64,000 nt of DNA, from NCBI RefSeq assembly GCF_004745505.1, contig NZ_RKLX01000001.1, forward strand, positions 1 through 64,000. The letters are read 5' to 3'. The position numbers and the translations under genes are program-made. The notes under the pieces were generated by a model, which did not search any database, was not told where the DNA came from, and saw only the letters and a program-made list of their open reading frames with translations. Positions 33,978 through 41,191 of the stretch are shown one piece after another. Position 1 is the first letter of the stretch. Each line of letters opens with the position of its first letter. This stretch comes from Levilactobacillus suantsaiihabitans. Lineage in GTDB: Bacteria > Bacillota > Bacilli > Lactobacillales > Lactobacillaceae.

Positions 33978-34880
33978 TTACTGGTCGCTGAAGTCGGTGG
34001 CTGGTTCGAGGAGGCTGCGGTAGTCCTGGCACCAGGCCAGGCCCATGGCGCCATCCCCCACGTGGACGCCGAAGCTGGGCCCGATCAACGCGACGTCAAA
34101 TTTGACCGTCGGAAACCGCTTCTGTGCCCGGTCGACGGACCGTTGGGTGGCCTCGGGTTGGTCGGCATTTAAAATCGTGGCCCGCACCGGCGCGGCACCC
34201 GCCAGATCCGTGGCCAAGGCATCGGAGAAGTCGGCCATGGCCCCCTTCACCCGCAAGGCACTGCCGGCGACGCGCATCTTACCGGACGGGTCGAAGATCA
34301 AGATGGGTTTCCCAGCCAATAGTGGCGTACTGCCGGGACTGTGGCTGGGATTGACTTCCCCAGTCCGCAGCAGCGGCTTGATGGAGTCCACCACGAACCC
34401 ACTGTGCGCCGTGGCCCGCAGCTGCGTCAACCGTTCAAAGATTTGGTCCACCGTGGCCCCCCGTTCGACCAGAGCCGCGGCTAGCCGCACCTGCTCGCCC
34501 ATCGTCGTCAAGATGCCGCGCGAATCCCACGGCCAGACGTGGACACTGGTGATATTTTCCGCGTAAGCCGCTAACGTGTTCACAAACCCGGAGATGCCCA
34601 GCGACGGCCCGATCACGATGACGTCGGTCACGCCGGTTTGGGCCAAGTGATCACAAGCCGCTTGAACCGTCTTCATCGAAATCTGCGGGGCAGTCGGCAC
34701 CATTTTCTTGGATTTCGACAGCCGCATCAACCGGTAGTAATCGGCCGTGCTCAGGTCCTGGTACTCGTGATATTGACGGTTGCCAAACATGATGGGTGCC
34801 GCTAGCAACGTCACGTGCCGTCGCTGCGCCTCATCAAAGTCGATGCCCGAAGACGTATCTGTTAAAACTGCAATTTTCAT
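33978..34880 (-). CDS. DegV-family fatty-acid-binding protein
   Basis: This 300-residue protein begins MKIAVLTDTSSGIDFDEAQ, the DegV signature. The segments MVPTAPQIS and VIGPSLGISGFVNTLA line the fatty-acid pocket. Family members bind acyl chains and some (FakB) hand them to the fatty-acid kinase FakA. The start at 34880 has AAGGAGGG seven bases upstream. It lies between the two aromatic importer operons but is probably transcribed alone. Confidence 0.9.
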   Translation of the reverse strand: MKIAVLTDTSSGIDFDEAQRRHVTLLAAPIMFGNRQYHEYQDLSTADYYRLMRLSKSKKMVPTAPQISMKTVQAACDHLAQTGVTDVIVIGPSLGISGFVNTLAAYAENITSVHVWPWDSRGILTTMGEQVRLAAALVERGATVDQIFERLTQLRATAHSGFVVDSIKPLLRTGEVNPSHSPGSTPLLAGKPILIFDPSGKMRVAGSALRVKGAMADFSDALATDLAGAAPVRATILNADQPEATQRSVDRAQKRFPTVKFDVALIGPSFGVHVGDGAMGLAWCQDYRSLLEPATDFSDQ

Positions 34881-35290
34881 GGAGTAGCCCTCCTTGTCTC
34901 TGCTTTCAAGGCTGGTGTAGCCTCGCGCGACCAACCATGCCAACAAATCAACATCGTGATCAAGCGCAATTGGTTACCGTCTAGTATACCAAAATCCGCG
35001 GCCGCTAACGCAAAAATCGTGTTGAAACCGTGACACAATTAACCACTGGACCTTTTAACGTGAACACTAAGCCCGGACACCAACCTATTGATTAACAATC
35101 AACCGACTAGGTAAACTGATTATCCGCAAGAACTAGCCTGAGGTGATGTTCGTAGCCAGGTTCCGGGGTGATGTCAACGTTATTGCCCACCGCCCTGCAG
35201 GCTTTCACCGTCCACGTCATATTTGGCGGACGGTAAAGCGACCAGTTCACACCGAAAATCCCACCAAATTTGACCGAAACCACAAATTAA
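34881..35290. other. Divergent region between degV and importer 2
   Basis: TGGTATACT on the minus strand near 34982-34990 is an extended -10 box for degV. 35062-35086 resembles 11388-11412. 35217-35250 is a short remnant of module A in minus orientation (catatttggcggacggtaaagcg). No ORF is supported. Confidence 0.45.
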
Positions 35291-35292
35291 GG

Positions 35293-35321
35293 TTGACGGT
35301 CTGAAAAGGATGCCGTAAACT
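35293..35321 (+). promoter_or_regulatory. Promoter of importer 2 operon
   Basis: -35 TTGACG (35293-35298) and -10 TAAACT (35316-35321) have 17-base spacing, 34 bases upstream of the leader ATG. Confidence 0.75.
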
Positions 35322-35354
35322 GAATTTATTCAATTACGGAAAGAAGGAAAAGTT

Positions 35355-35402
35355 ATGCAACTGTCTAGCATTGAACTTAATGGACGTTGGCAAAGCCGGT
35401 AA
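35355..35402 (+). CDS. Tryptophan-containing leader peptide
   Basis: The 15-codon ORF encodes MQLSSIELNGRWQSR and ends in TAA. AAGAAGGAAAAG is its ribosome site. The single TGG codon (35388-35390) is four codons before the stop. It shares MQL at the start and R before the stop with the Phe-rich leader of importer 1. It is followed at once by the alternative helices at 35405-35497. A ribosome waiting at TGG would leave segment A free; one at the stop would cover it. Confidence 0.72.
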   Translation: MQLSSIELNGRWQSR

Positions 35403-35404
35403 AT

Positions 35405-35497
35405 CAAGTCTCATCAGTGTTGATGCGACTTGAGCTCCCAGAGCGATTCTCGCATCTGCGCCGGCTAACTTTTCTGATGCAAAAGCCCGCACGGATG
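35405..35497 (+). promoter_or_regulatory. Alternative helices of the importer 2 attenuator
   Basis: A is caagtctcatca (35405-35416), B tgatgcgacttg (35421-35432) and C 35450-35466. D is 35484-35497. A:B pairs over nearly its full length. B:C pairs GATGCGA (35422-35428) with TCGCATC (35450-35456). C:D pairs CATC, TGCG and GGCT (35453-35466) with AGCC, CGCA and GATG (35484-35497), with two two-base bulges. C:D uses the 5' strand of the terminator, so it is the antiterminator. Confidence 0.75.
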
Positions 35498-35525
35498 TTG
35501 TCATTCCGGTTTTGCGGGCCTTTTT
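35485..35525 (+). terminator. Attenuator terminator of importer 2
   Basis: GCCCGCA (35485-35491) pairs with TGCGGGC (35513-35519), with an inner CGGA..TCCG stem, and CTTTTT follows. It competes with the antiterminator C:D. Confidence 0.8.
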
Positions 35526-35530
35526 ATTTG

Positions 35531-35558
35531 GGCACCCAGCCGGTCTGGGTGCTTTTTT
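35531..35558 (+). terminator. Second terminator in the importer 2 leader
   Basis: GCACCCAG pairs exactly with CTGGGTGC around CCGGT, followed by six T. It is only 54 bases before the structural gene. How it is bypassed is not clear; the agccgg loop could pair with ccggct at 35461-35466. Confidence 0.75.
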
Positions 35559-35604
35559 GTATCACCGACCGTTCATTCAATCCAGTAAAAGTGAGGTTAT
35601 CATC

Positions 35605-36600
35605 ATGAAACGCATGTACGGACTCATTGCGATTCTGCTCTTATTCCTCGGGTTTGCCTTCGTTCAGGAGAGTCGACCCGAATCCGCGCACCAAAAGGCG
35701 GTCCCGACCGTCGGCATTTTACAGCTGCTCTCCCACCCCGCCCTAGACGCCATTCACAAGGGCATCATCCACGGGTTGGCCGAGGAAGGCTATCACGTCG
35801 GCAAGAACGTCAAGATTGATTTTCAAAACGCCCAAAACGACCAGAGTAATCTCAAGACCATGAGCGCGCGTTTCGTCAACGAACACGCCAACGCTATGAT
35901 TGGGATTGCCACCCCAGCTGCCCAGGCGTTGGCCAATGCCAGCTCAAACATCCCCGTGGTGTTGGGCGCCATCACCGATCCGAAGGGCGCCGACCTGGTC
36001 AAGAGCAACACCCGTCCCGGCAATAACGTGACCGGGGTGTCCGACCAAGCGCCGCTGAAATCGCAGCTCAAATTGATTCAACGGATCATGCCCAATATGA
36101 AGACGCTGGGCATCATTTACACCTCATCTGATGATTCCGCCACCGCGCAGTATCACCAGTTTGCGGCGCTGTGCAAGCAAGAACACGTCCGCCTCAAGGC
36201 CTACACGATTGCCAGCACCAACGACTTGAACCAGGTCGCCGAGCAAATGGTCAGTCAGGTCGACGCCATTTACGTGCCAACCGACAATACCGTCGCCAGT
36301 GCCATGCAAACGCTAGTATCCACGGCCAACGCCAAGAAGATTCCGGTCTTCCCGGCCGTCGATACCATGGTCAAAGCGGGCGGTCTGGCCACGCTGAGCA
36401 TCAATCAGTACCAGCTGGGCGTGGAAACCGGTAAGATGACCGCCGCCATTTTAAAGGGCAAGAATCCTGCCACCACACCAATTCACTTTGAAAAGCGCGG
36501 GGAAATGACCATCAACTTGACACAAGCCAAGAAGTTGGGCATCACGCTTCCCGCCGACGTTGTCAAAGAAGCCAAAACCAACGGGGAGGTCTTCAAATGA
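35605..36600 (+). CDS. COG2984 (TrpX-like) substrate-binding protein of importer 2, no lipobox
   Basis: This 331-residue paralogue of the gene at 32054-33025 has VGILQLLSHPALDAIHKGI, FQNAQNDQSNLKTMSARFVNEHANAMIGIATPAAQALA and NVTGVSDQAPL. The N-terminus MKRMYGLIAILLLFLGFAFVQES is a membrane segment without the cysteine needed for lipid attachment. It is therefore anchored by an uncleaved helix or released. ATG at 35605 follows GTGAGG; a longer frame would start inside the terminator. The stop overlaps the next gene by four bases. Confidence 0.9.
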   Translation: MKRMYGLIAILLLFLGFAFVQESRPESAHQKAVPTVGILQLLSHPALDAIHKGIIHGLAEEGYHVGKNVKIDFQNAQNDQSNLKTMSARFVNEHANAMIGIATPAAQALANASSNIPVVLGAITDPKGADLVKSNTRPGNNVTGVSDQAPLKSQLKLIQRIMPNMKTLGIIYTSSDDSATAQYHQFAALCKQEHVRLKAYTIASTNDLNQVAEQMVSQVDAIYVPTDNTVASAMQTLVSTANAKKIPVFPAVDTMVKAGGLATLSINQYQLGVETGKMTAAILKGKNPATTPIHFEKRGEMTINLTQAKKLGITLPADVVKEAKTNGEVFK

Positions 36601-37496
36601 GTTTAGCTGTATCCGCCATCGGTCAGGGCCTGCTCTGGGCCGTCTTAGGGGTCGGGCTGTTCTTGACCTTTAGAATTCTAGATTTTGCCGACATGACGGT
36701 GGAAGGGACCTTTCCACTCGGTGCCGCCACCGCCGTCGCTGCCATTAGCCAGGGGATGAACCCCCTGCTGGCCACCCTGCTCGCCTTCGTCATCGGGGCA
36801 CTAGCCGGCTTGATCACCGGTCTGCTCTACACCAAGGGCCACATTCCCATCCTGTTGGCCGGCATCCTGGTCATGACCGCCTGCTACTCGGTCAACCTGC
36901 GGATCATGGGCCGCGCCAACGTGTCTTTGCTGGGAAAAGCCACGCTGTTCAAGAACCACCTGCTCGCCGGCCTGCCACAATACTTTGACAGCGTCGTGTT
37001 GGGCATCGTGGTCATGGTCGTCATCACCAGCATCGTCATCTACTTCTTACAAACGGAACTCGGTCAAGGCTTCATCGCCACCGGGGACAACCAGACCATG
37101 GCCCGTTCGCTGGGCATCAACACCGACAACATGAAGATCATGGGACTGATGGTCTCTAACGGTCTGATTGCCTTTGGCGGCGCACTGGTTGCCCAAAACA
37201 ACGGCTATGCCGACGTCAACATGGGGATTGGCATCATCGTGATTGCGCTGGCCTCCATCATCATCGGTGAGGTGGCCTTTGGCGATTTGACCCTGAACCA
37301 ACGACTGGTCGCCGTCACGCTGGGCAGTATTTTGTACCGCTTCGTGCTGTTGCTGGTCCTCAAGCTGGGCTTCAGTGCTAACGACCTCAACTTGATTTCC
37401 GCCATCATCCTGGCGCTATGCATGATGTTGCCGGTCTTCAAGCGCGTTTTGAACTTCAAGCACATTTTGAAACGGGGGTTGGATACCAATGACTAA
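36597..37496 (+). CDS. ABC transporter permease of importer 2
   Basis: This 299-residue permease is colinear with the one at 31068-32036. It starts SAIGQGLLWAVLGVGLFLTFRILDFADMTVEGTFPLGAATAVAA and has the AQNNGYADVNMGIGIIVIALASIIIGE segment. It lacks the long soluble C-terminal tail of its paralogue. ATGA overlap with the binding-protein gene and overlap with the ATPase gene show tight coupling. Confidence 0.9.
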   Translation: MSLAVSAIGQGLLWAVLGVGLFLTFRILDFADMTVEGTFPLGAATAVAAISQGMNPLLATLLAFVIGALAGLITGLLYTKGHIPILLAGILVMTACYSVNLRIMGRANVSLLGKATLFKNHLLAGLPQYFDSVVLGIVVMVVITSIVIYFLQTELGQGFIATGDNQTMARSLGINTDNMKIMGLMVSNGLIAFGGALVAQNNGYADVNMGIGIIVIALASIIIGEVAFGDLTLNQRLVAVTLGSILYRFVLLLVLKLGFSANDLNLISAIILALCMMLPVFKRVLNFKHILKRGLDTND

Positions 37497-38259
37497 ACCA
37501 CTACTCGAATTAAAGGACGTCGTGTTAAAGGTCAACCGCAACACGCCCGAAGAAATTACGATCTTAAATAAGCTCAATCTGACCATCAACGCCGGCGATT
37601 TCATCACGGTGCTGGGATCCAACGGGGCCGGGAAGTCCACGCTATTCAACGCGATTGGCGGCGACCTCAGCATTGACAGCGGCCAGATTCTGTTAAACGG
37701 CCACGACATCGCCCACGAATCCGTGGAAAAACGGACCCGCTTCTTAGCCCGCGTATTCCAAGATCCCAAATTAGGCACGGCACCGCGGATGACCGTCGCC
37801 GAAAACTTATTGCTGGCCGAACGCCGCGGACAACGGCGCGGGTTGATGCCCCGGGGGTTGAAGCATCACCTGGCCCACTATCAAGAACTGACCGCAACCA
37901 TGCACAACGGCCTCGACCAACGGCTGACGACCGCCACCGGTAACCTATCCGGGGGGCAACGCCAGGCCTTGAGCTTCTTGATGGCCACGTTGAAGCGACC
38001 TGAGATCTTACTGCTCGACGAACACACGGCGGCGCTGGATCCACGGACCGGCCAGGACCTAATGCATTTGACCAACGAACGGGTCGCGCAAGATCAGCTG
38101 ACCTGCCTGATGATCACCCACCACATGGAAGACGCTTTGACCTACGGCAACCGGCTGATCGTCCTGCACCACGGCCAGGTGACCTACGATGTGGCCGGTG
38201 CCGAGAAACAGGCGCTGACCAGCGAGCAGCTCTACAGTTTCTTCGCTGAGATCGAATAG
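37489..38259 (+). CDS. ABC transporter ATP-binding protein of importer 2
   Basis: This 256-residue ABC ATPase has Walker A GSNGAGKST, signature NLSGGQRQALSFLMATL and Walker B ILLLDEHTAALDPRT. It shares the DEHTAALD variant with the paralogue at 30368-31138. It powers the tryptophan-leader importer. Confidence 0.92.
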   Translation: MTKPLLELKDVVLKVNRNTPEEITILNKLNLTINAGDFITVLGSNGAGKSTLFNAIGGDLSIDSGQILLNGHDIAHESVEKRTRFLARVFQDPKLGTAPRMTVAENLLLAERRGQRRGLMPRGLKHHLAHYQELTATMHNGLDQRLTTATGNLSGGQRQALSFLMATLKRPEILLLDEHTAALDPRTGQDLMHLTNERVAQDQLTCLMITHHMEDALTYGNRLIVLHHGQVTYDVAGAEKQALTSEQLYSFFAEIE

Positions 38260-38269
38260 GCGGTGCCCC

Positions 38270-38704
38270 ATGGAAATTGTGATCTCAAACGCCCCGTTTA
38301 ACCGTGCGGCCGCCCTATCCCTACGCCAAGCCACCTTCGTGACGGAACGGGGGATTCCCCGCGACGTCGAATTCGACGACCGCGATACACCGGACCGCTT
38401 GTACGTGGTCGCCTATGACCGACCAGACTTGCCGGTGGGCACGCTGCGCTTAGAACCCCAGTCACCCACGGAAATGCGCTTTGGCCGCGTCTGTACCAGT
38501 CAAGCCTACCGTGGTCAGGGAATCGGTCGCCAAGTCCTGGCCGCTGGAGAAGACTGGGCCCGCGTCCACGGCTTTACCGCTGGTCTGATTGACGGCGAAC
38601 TCACGGCTCAAGCATTTTACGAACGTTGTGGCTATCACGCTATTGGCGCGCCCTTCGATGAGGACGGCGCGCCGGTCGTGACGCTGCGAAAAAAATTTAA
38701 CTGA
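38270..38704 (+). CDS. GNAT-family N-acetyltransferase
   Basis: This 144-residue protein has the acetyl-CoA loop RVCTSQAYRGQGIGRQVL (R/Q-x-x-G-x-G/A), followed by AFYERCGYHAIGAPFDEDGAPVVTLRKKF, close to ElaA-type acetyltransferases. It begins ten bases after the ATPase stop and ends at the operon terminator, so it is the last gene of the tryptophan-leader operon. Substrate is unknown; an amine or amino-acid derivative would fit the context. Confidence 0.85.
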   Translation: MEIVISNAPFNRAAALSLRQATFVTERGIPRDVEFDDRDTPDRLYVVAYDRPDLPVGTLRLEPQSPTEMRFGRVCTSQAYRGQGIGRQVLAAGEDWARVHGFTAGLIDGELTAQAFYERCGYHAIGAPFDEDGAPVVTLRKKFN

Positions 38705-38758
38705 AAACACGCCACAGACTGACAGTTGTCGATACTGTCGGTTTGTGGCGTGTTTTAT
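38703..38758 (+). terminator. Terminator of the importer 2 operon
   Basis: AAAACACGCCACA pairs with TGTGGCGTGTTTT, with inner CTGACAG..CTGTCGG pairs, then TTT. It also faces the minus-strand gene remnant. Confidence 0.88.
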
Positions 38759-38960
38759 TTTCTTACTGCAAGATTCAACCCCTGCTGCGACTGCGGCGTA
38801 TGGACTCGCCGGTAGAAATCAAAGAAGTCGTCTAAGTTCGTAATTTCTAAGCATCCCGCAAAGTAAGGATCCATGGCTTGAACCGAGGCAAAGCTGGCCG
38901 CCCCGGTGTTAAAGACGTGAAGACCGTAGTGGTGGTCGGCGTCTCGCTTGTGCTGGCAAG
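38755..38960 (-). pseudogene. C-terminal gene remnant, unknown family
   Basis: A minus-strand frame ends with a TAA at 38755-38757. It encodes about 65 residues ending HHYGLHVFNTGAASFASVQ, AMDPYFAGCLEITNLDDFF and DFYRRVHTPQSQQGLNLAVRK. Its codon use and composition are protein-like. Upstream it meets an in-frame TGA, and there is no start codon or ribosome site. It is therefore a leftover of a longer gene. I do not recognise the family. Confidence 0.5.
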
Positions 38961-39047
38961 CTCACTATCAGGAATCAGATTAATAGGGGAACATATCTCA
39001 GTTCCTAATTTTACAGGGTTAACTCATGGCGCCCTCAACAGCACAAT

Positions 39048-39150
39048 AAAACAGGCCAGGACAACACATCCTAGACCTGTTTTTGCCGTCTACTTTAAAT
39101 AGCCGAAACGTGGGCCAACAAGCAACTGGTTCCGCCTGTTGGCCCACTTT
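39048..39150. repeat. Two hairpins of the GAGCCTGGG/GAAACGTG repeat family
   Basis: AAAACAGG..CCTGTTTTT (39048-39084) is a terminator-like hairpin. gccgaaac, then GTGGGCCAACA (39108-39118) pairing with TGTTGGCCCAC (39136-39146), is an 11-bp exact stem with gcaactggttccgcc in its loop. Related pieces occur at 7190-7210, 42695-42745 and 55550-55600. Confidence 0.6.
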
Positions 39151-39153
39151 CCT

Positions 39154-40023
39154 TCACGACTTCTGCTTGTAGGTCTTGATCAACCCCTGCGTCCCGTCGT
39201 TGCCCAGGCCGTCGTCATCGACCATGGCCTCGTACAACAACTTGGCCTGCTTGGTCGCTGGCAAATCCAGGTGCATGCGGTCGGCCTCTTGTAAGGCGAT
39301 ACGCAGGTCCTTTAGGAAATGCTTGGCGAAGAAGCCGGGGGTGTAATCGCCCTTCAAAATGCGGGGCACGTAATTGTCCATGCTCCAGTTGTCGGCACCG
39401 CCGCTACTGAGCGTGGCCAGCACCTGAGGCAGGTCCAAGCCAGCCGCCTTGGCGTAGACCAACATTTCCGTCAAACCGGTCATGGTCCCGGCAATCATGA
39501 TCTGATTGGCCATCTTGGTGTGCTGGCCTTTGCCGGCATCCCCAAAGTAGTTGACCCGCTGGCCAATCTGTTCAAAGACCGGCAAGACCTGGTCGTAGGC
39601 GGCCCGATCACCACCGACCATGACCGTCAACGTGGCGTTCTTAGCGCCAACATCCCCGCCGGAAACCGGGGCGTCCAAAGCCAACGCGTGATGGTCGTGG
39701 GCAATGCCGGTTAATTTGACCGCCAGCGCCGGCGTACTGGTCGTCAGATCGACCACGACACTGTCCGGTTGAATGGACGTGAAAATACCGTGCTCGCCGG
39801 TGTAAACAGCCTCGACATCGCTGGGATAGCCAACCATGGTCATGACCAATTTCGCCTGCTTGGCCACGTCAGCGGGTGATGCCGCCCAGGTCGCGCCCGC
39901 GTCCAACACCGTTTGGGCGTGCGCCTTGGTCCGGTTGTAGACCACGACCGCATGCCCCGCCTTCAAGAGATTCAAGACAATGCCAGTACCCATGACGCCG
40001 GTACCGATAAACCCAATTTGCAT
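39154..40023 (-). CDS. NAD(P)-dependent beta-hydroxyacid dehydrogenase (3-hydroxyisobutyrate dehydrogenase family)
   Basis: This 289-residue protein starts at the ATG at 40023 (AGGAGG upstream). A Rossmann fold begins GFIGTGVMGTGIV. The substrate motif LDAPVSGGDVGAKNATLTVMVGG and the catalytic lysine region GKGQHTKMANQI follow. Family members oxidise 3-hydroxyisobutyrate, tartronate semialdehyde or short-chain aldehydes. The exact substrate is open. Monocistronic. Confidence 0.9.
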   Translation of the reverse strand: MQIGFIGTGVMGTGIVLNLLKAGHAVVVYNRTKAHAQTVLDAGATWAASPADVAKQAKLVMTMVGYPSDVEAVYTGEHGIFTSIQPDSVVVDLTTSTPALAVKLTGIAHDHHALALDAPVSGGDVGAKNATLTVMVGGDRAAYDQVLPVFEQIGQRVNYFGDAGKGQHTKMANQIMIAGTMTGLTEMLVYAKAAGLDLPQVLATLSSGGADNWSMDNYVPRILKGDYTPGFFAKHFLKDLRIALQEADRMHLDLPATKQAKLLYEAMVDDDGLGNDGTQGLIKTYKQKS

Positions 40024-40131
40024 AACAGTTTCCTCCTTGTTTATCACTCTTTTTATCATACCACGGACCACTGCTAGACCCAGTCGGCACGCTCACTGCC
40101 AACTGGTAGGTTTGACCATTAGCCCTATCCA

Positions 40132-40164
40132 AGCAAAAAAGATGACCCTCGTCAGGTCACCTTT
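40132..40164 (-). terminator. Terminator of the terC-family gene
   Basis: On the minus strand, AAAGGTGACC pairs with GGTCATCTTT, followed by a U-rich tract. Confidence 0.75.
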
Positions 40165-40171
40165 GCCAGAA

Positions 40172-40960
40172 TTACGATTCAGATTTTGAAGGATGCTTGA
40201 CGGTCTTGGCCGCTGTCGCCCGTGCATGACGCCGCTTGCGAATCACGTGAATGATCAGCGTGATGACGATGGCGCCCAGGACTACGAAGCCAAACAGCGT
40301 TGCTGGAATCTCGATATCGATCGCGGGAATCGAGATGAACAATTTGACGGCGATGATGCCAATCAGGATGTAGGCCATCGGTTCCAGTTCCGGAATCCGC
40401 CGCATCAGGTTCATGATGACCTCGGCGACACCCCGCATGGCCAGAATCCCAATCAGGCCCCCAATCAACACAATGACTGGGTTGCTAGAAATGGCCAGTG
40501 AGGCCAGCACGGAGTCTACAGAGAAGATGATATCCATCATTTCAATCTGCAAGACGACCGACCAGAACAATGGCAGCCAGCGTTTCTTCTTATCCTTGAC
40601 CAGCTTGCGGGTGTGCTTGACCCGCGTCTTGGTGAAGTACTGAAAGACCAAAAAGACCAGGTACAAGGCCCCGACGACCTTGATCTCCCAGAAATTAATG
40701 AGGTAAGTCCCCAAGCCAATGATGATGAACCGGAACAAATACGCGCCCCAGATGCCGTAAAACAGGGATTTTTCCTGTTCCTTACGCGTAGGCAGAGACT
40801 GGGTCTGCGCCGCCAAAACGACCGCATTATCCACGGAGAGTAAACACTCAATCAAAACTAATGAAAAGATAATCAACCAATCGTTGCCGGATGAAATCAC
40901 CGTTTCCCAATTGTGTAAATCAAAGAATGGCCCATAAAGTTGGCCAAGAAAATGTAACAA
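40172..40960 (-). CDS. TerC-family integral membrane protein
   Basis: This 262-residue protein has about seven membrane helices. The conserved acidic motifs are ECLLSVDNAVVLA (helix 2) and MMDIIFSVDSVLASLAIS, which form the presumed metal site. Members relate to tellurite resistance and to manganese or calcium export during protein export. TTG at 40960 is the start, with GAGGAG about twelve bases upstream. I see no yybP-ykoY manganese riboswitch in the 230-base leader region. Confidence 0.9.
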   Translation of the reverse strand: MLHFLGQLYGPFFDLHNWETVISSGNDWLIIFSLVLIECLLSVDNAVVLAAQTQSLPTRKEQEKSLFYGIWGAYLFRFIIIGLGTYLINFWEIKVVGALYLVFLVFQYFTKTRVKHTRKLVKDKKKRWLPLFWSVVLQIEMMDIIFSVDSVLASLAISSNPVIVLIGGLIGILAMRGVAEVIMNLMRRIPELEPMAYILIGIIAVKLFISIPAIDIEIPATLFGFVVLGAIVITLIIHVIRKRRHARATAAKTVKHPSKSES

Positions 40961-41191
40961 TGCTGGGGTCAGCTCCTCATAACTAATTTTATATTGGAGG
41001 TAATTTTACCACACTCCCTATAAACTTGCGACCCATTAAGTGAGTTAAGCCTAAATTTTTTTGTCAACTTAGTTAGTTCACCGAATTCGATTATAAAATA
41101 AATTGTTCAAAATGTTACCGAAAAGTGACAGTCCTGTTACCCTTTCGCAACCAAACCGCGGTACTATGGAAAACACTATAAGGGGAAATGG
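40961..41191. other. Divergent promoter region of the terC-family and serine hydrolase genes
   Basis: AT-rich DNA. TGTCAA at 41063-41068 is a perfect minus-strand -35 (TTGACA) without a clear -10. No ORF is present. Confidence 0.4.

Noticed and set aside
35323-35600. Metabolite riboswitch (purine, SAM, THF or preQ1) before importer 2
   Set aside because: I could match no conserved aptamer core; the helices fit an attenuator coupled to the small ORF.
40961-41100. yybP-ykoY manganese riboswitch before the terC-family gene
   Set aside because: The gene family often has one, but the conserved core is not visible here.
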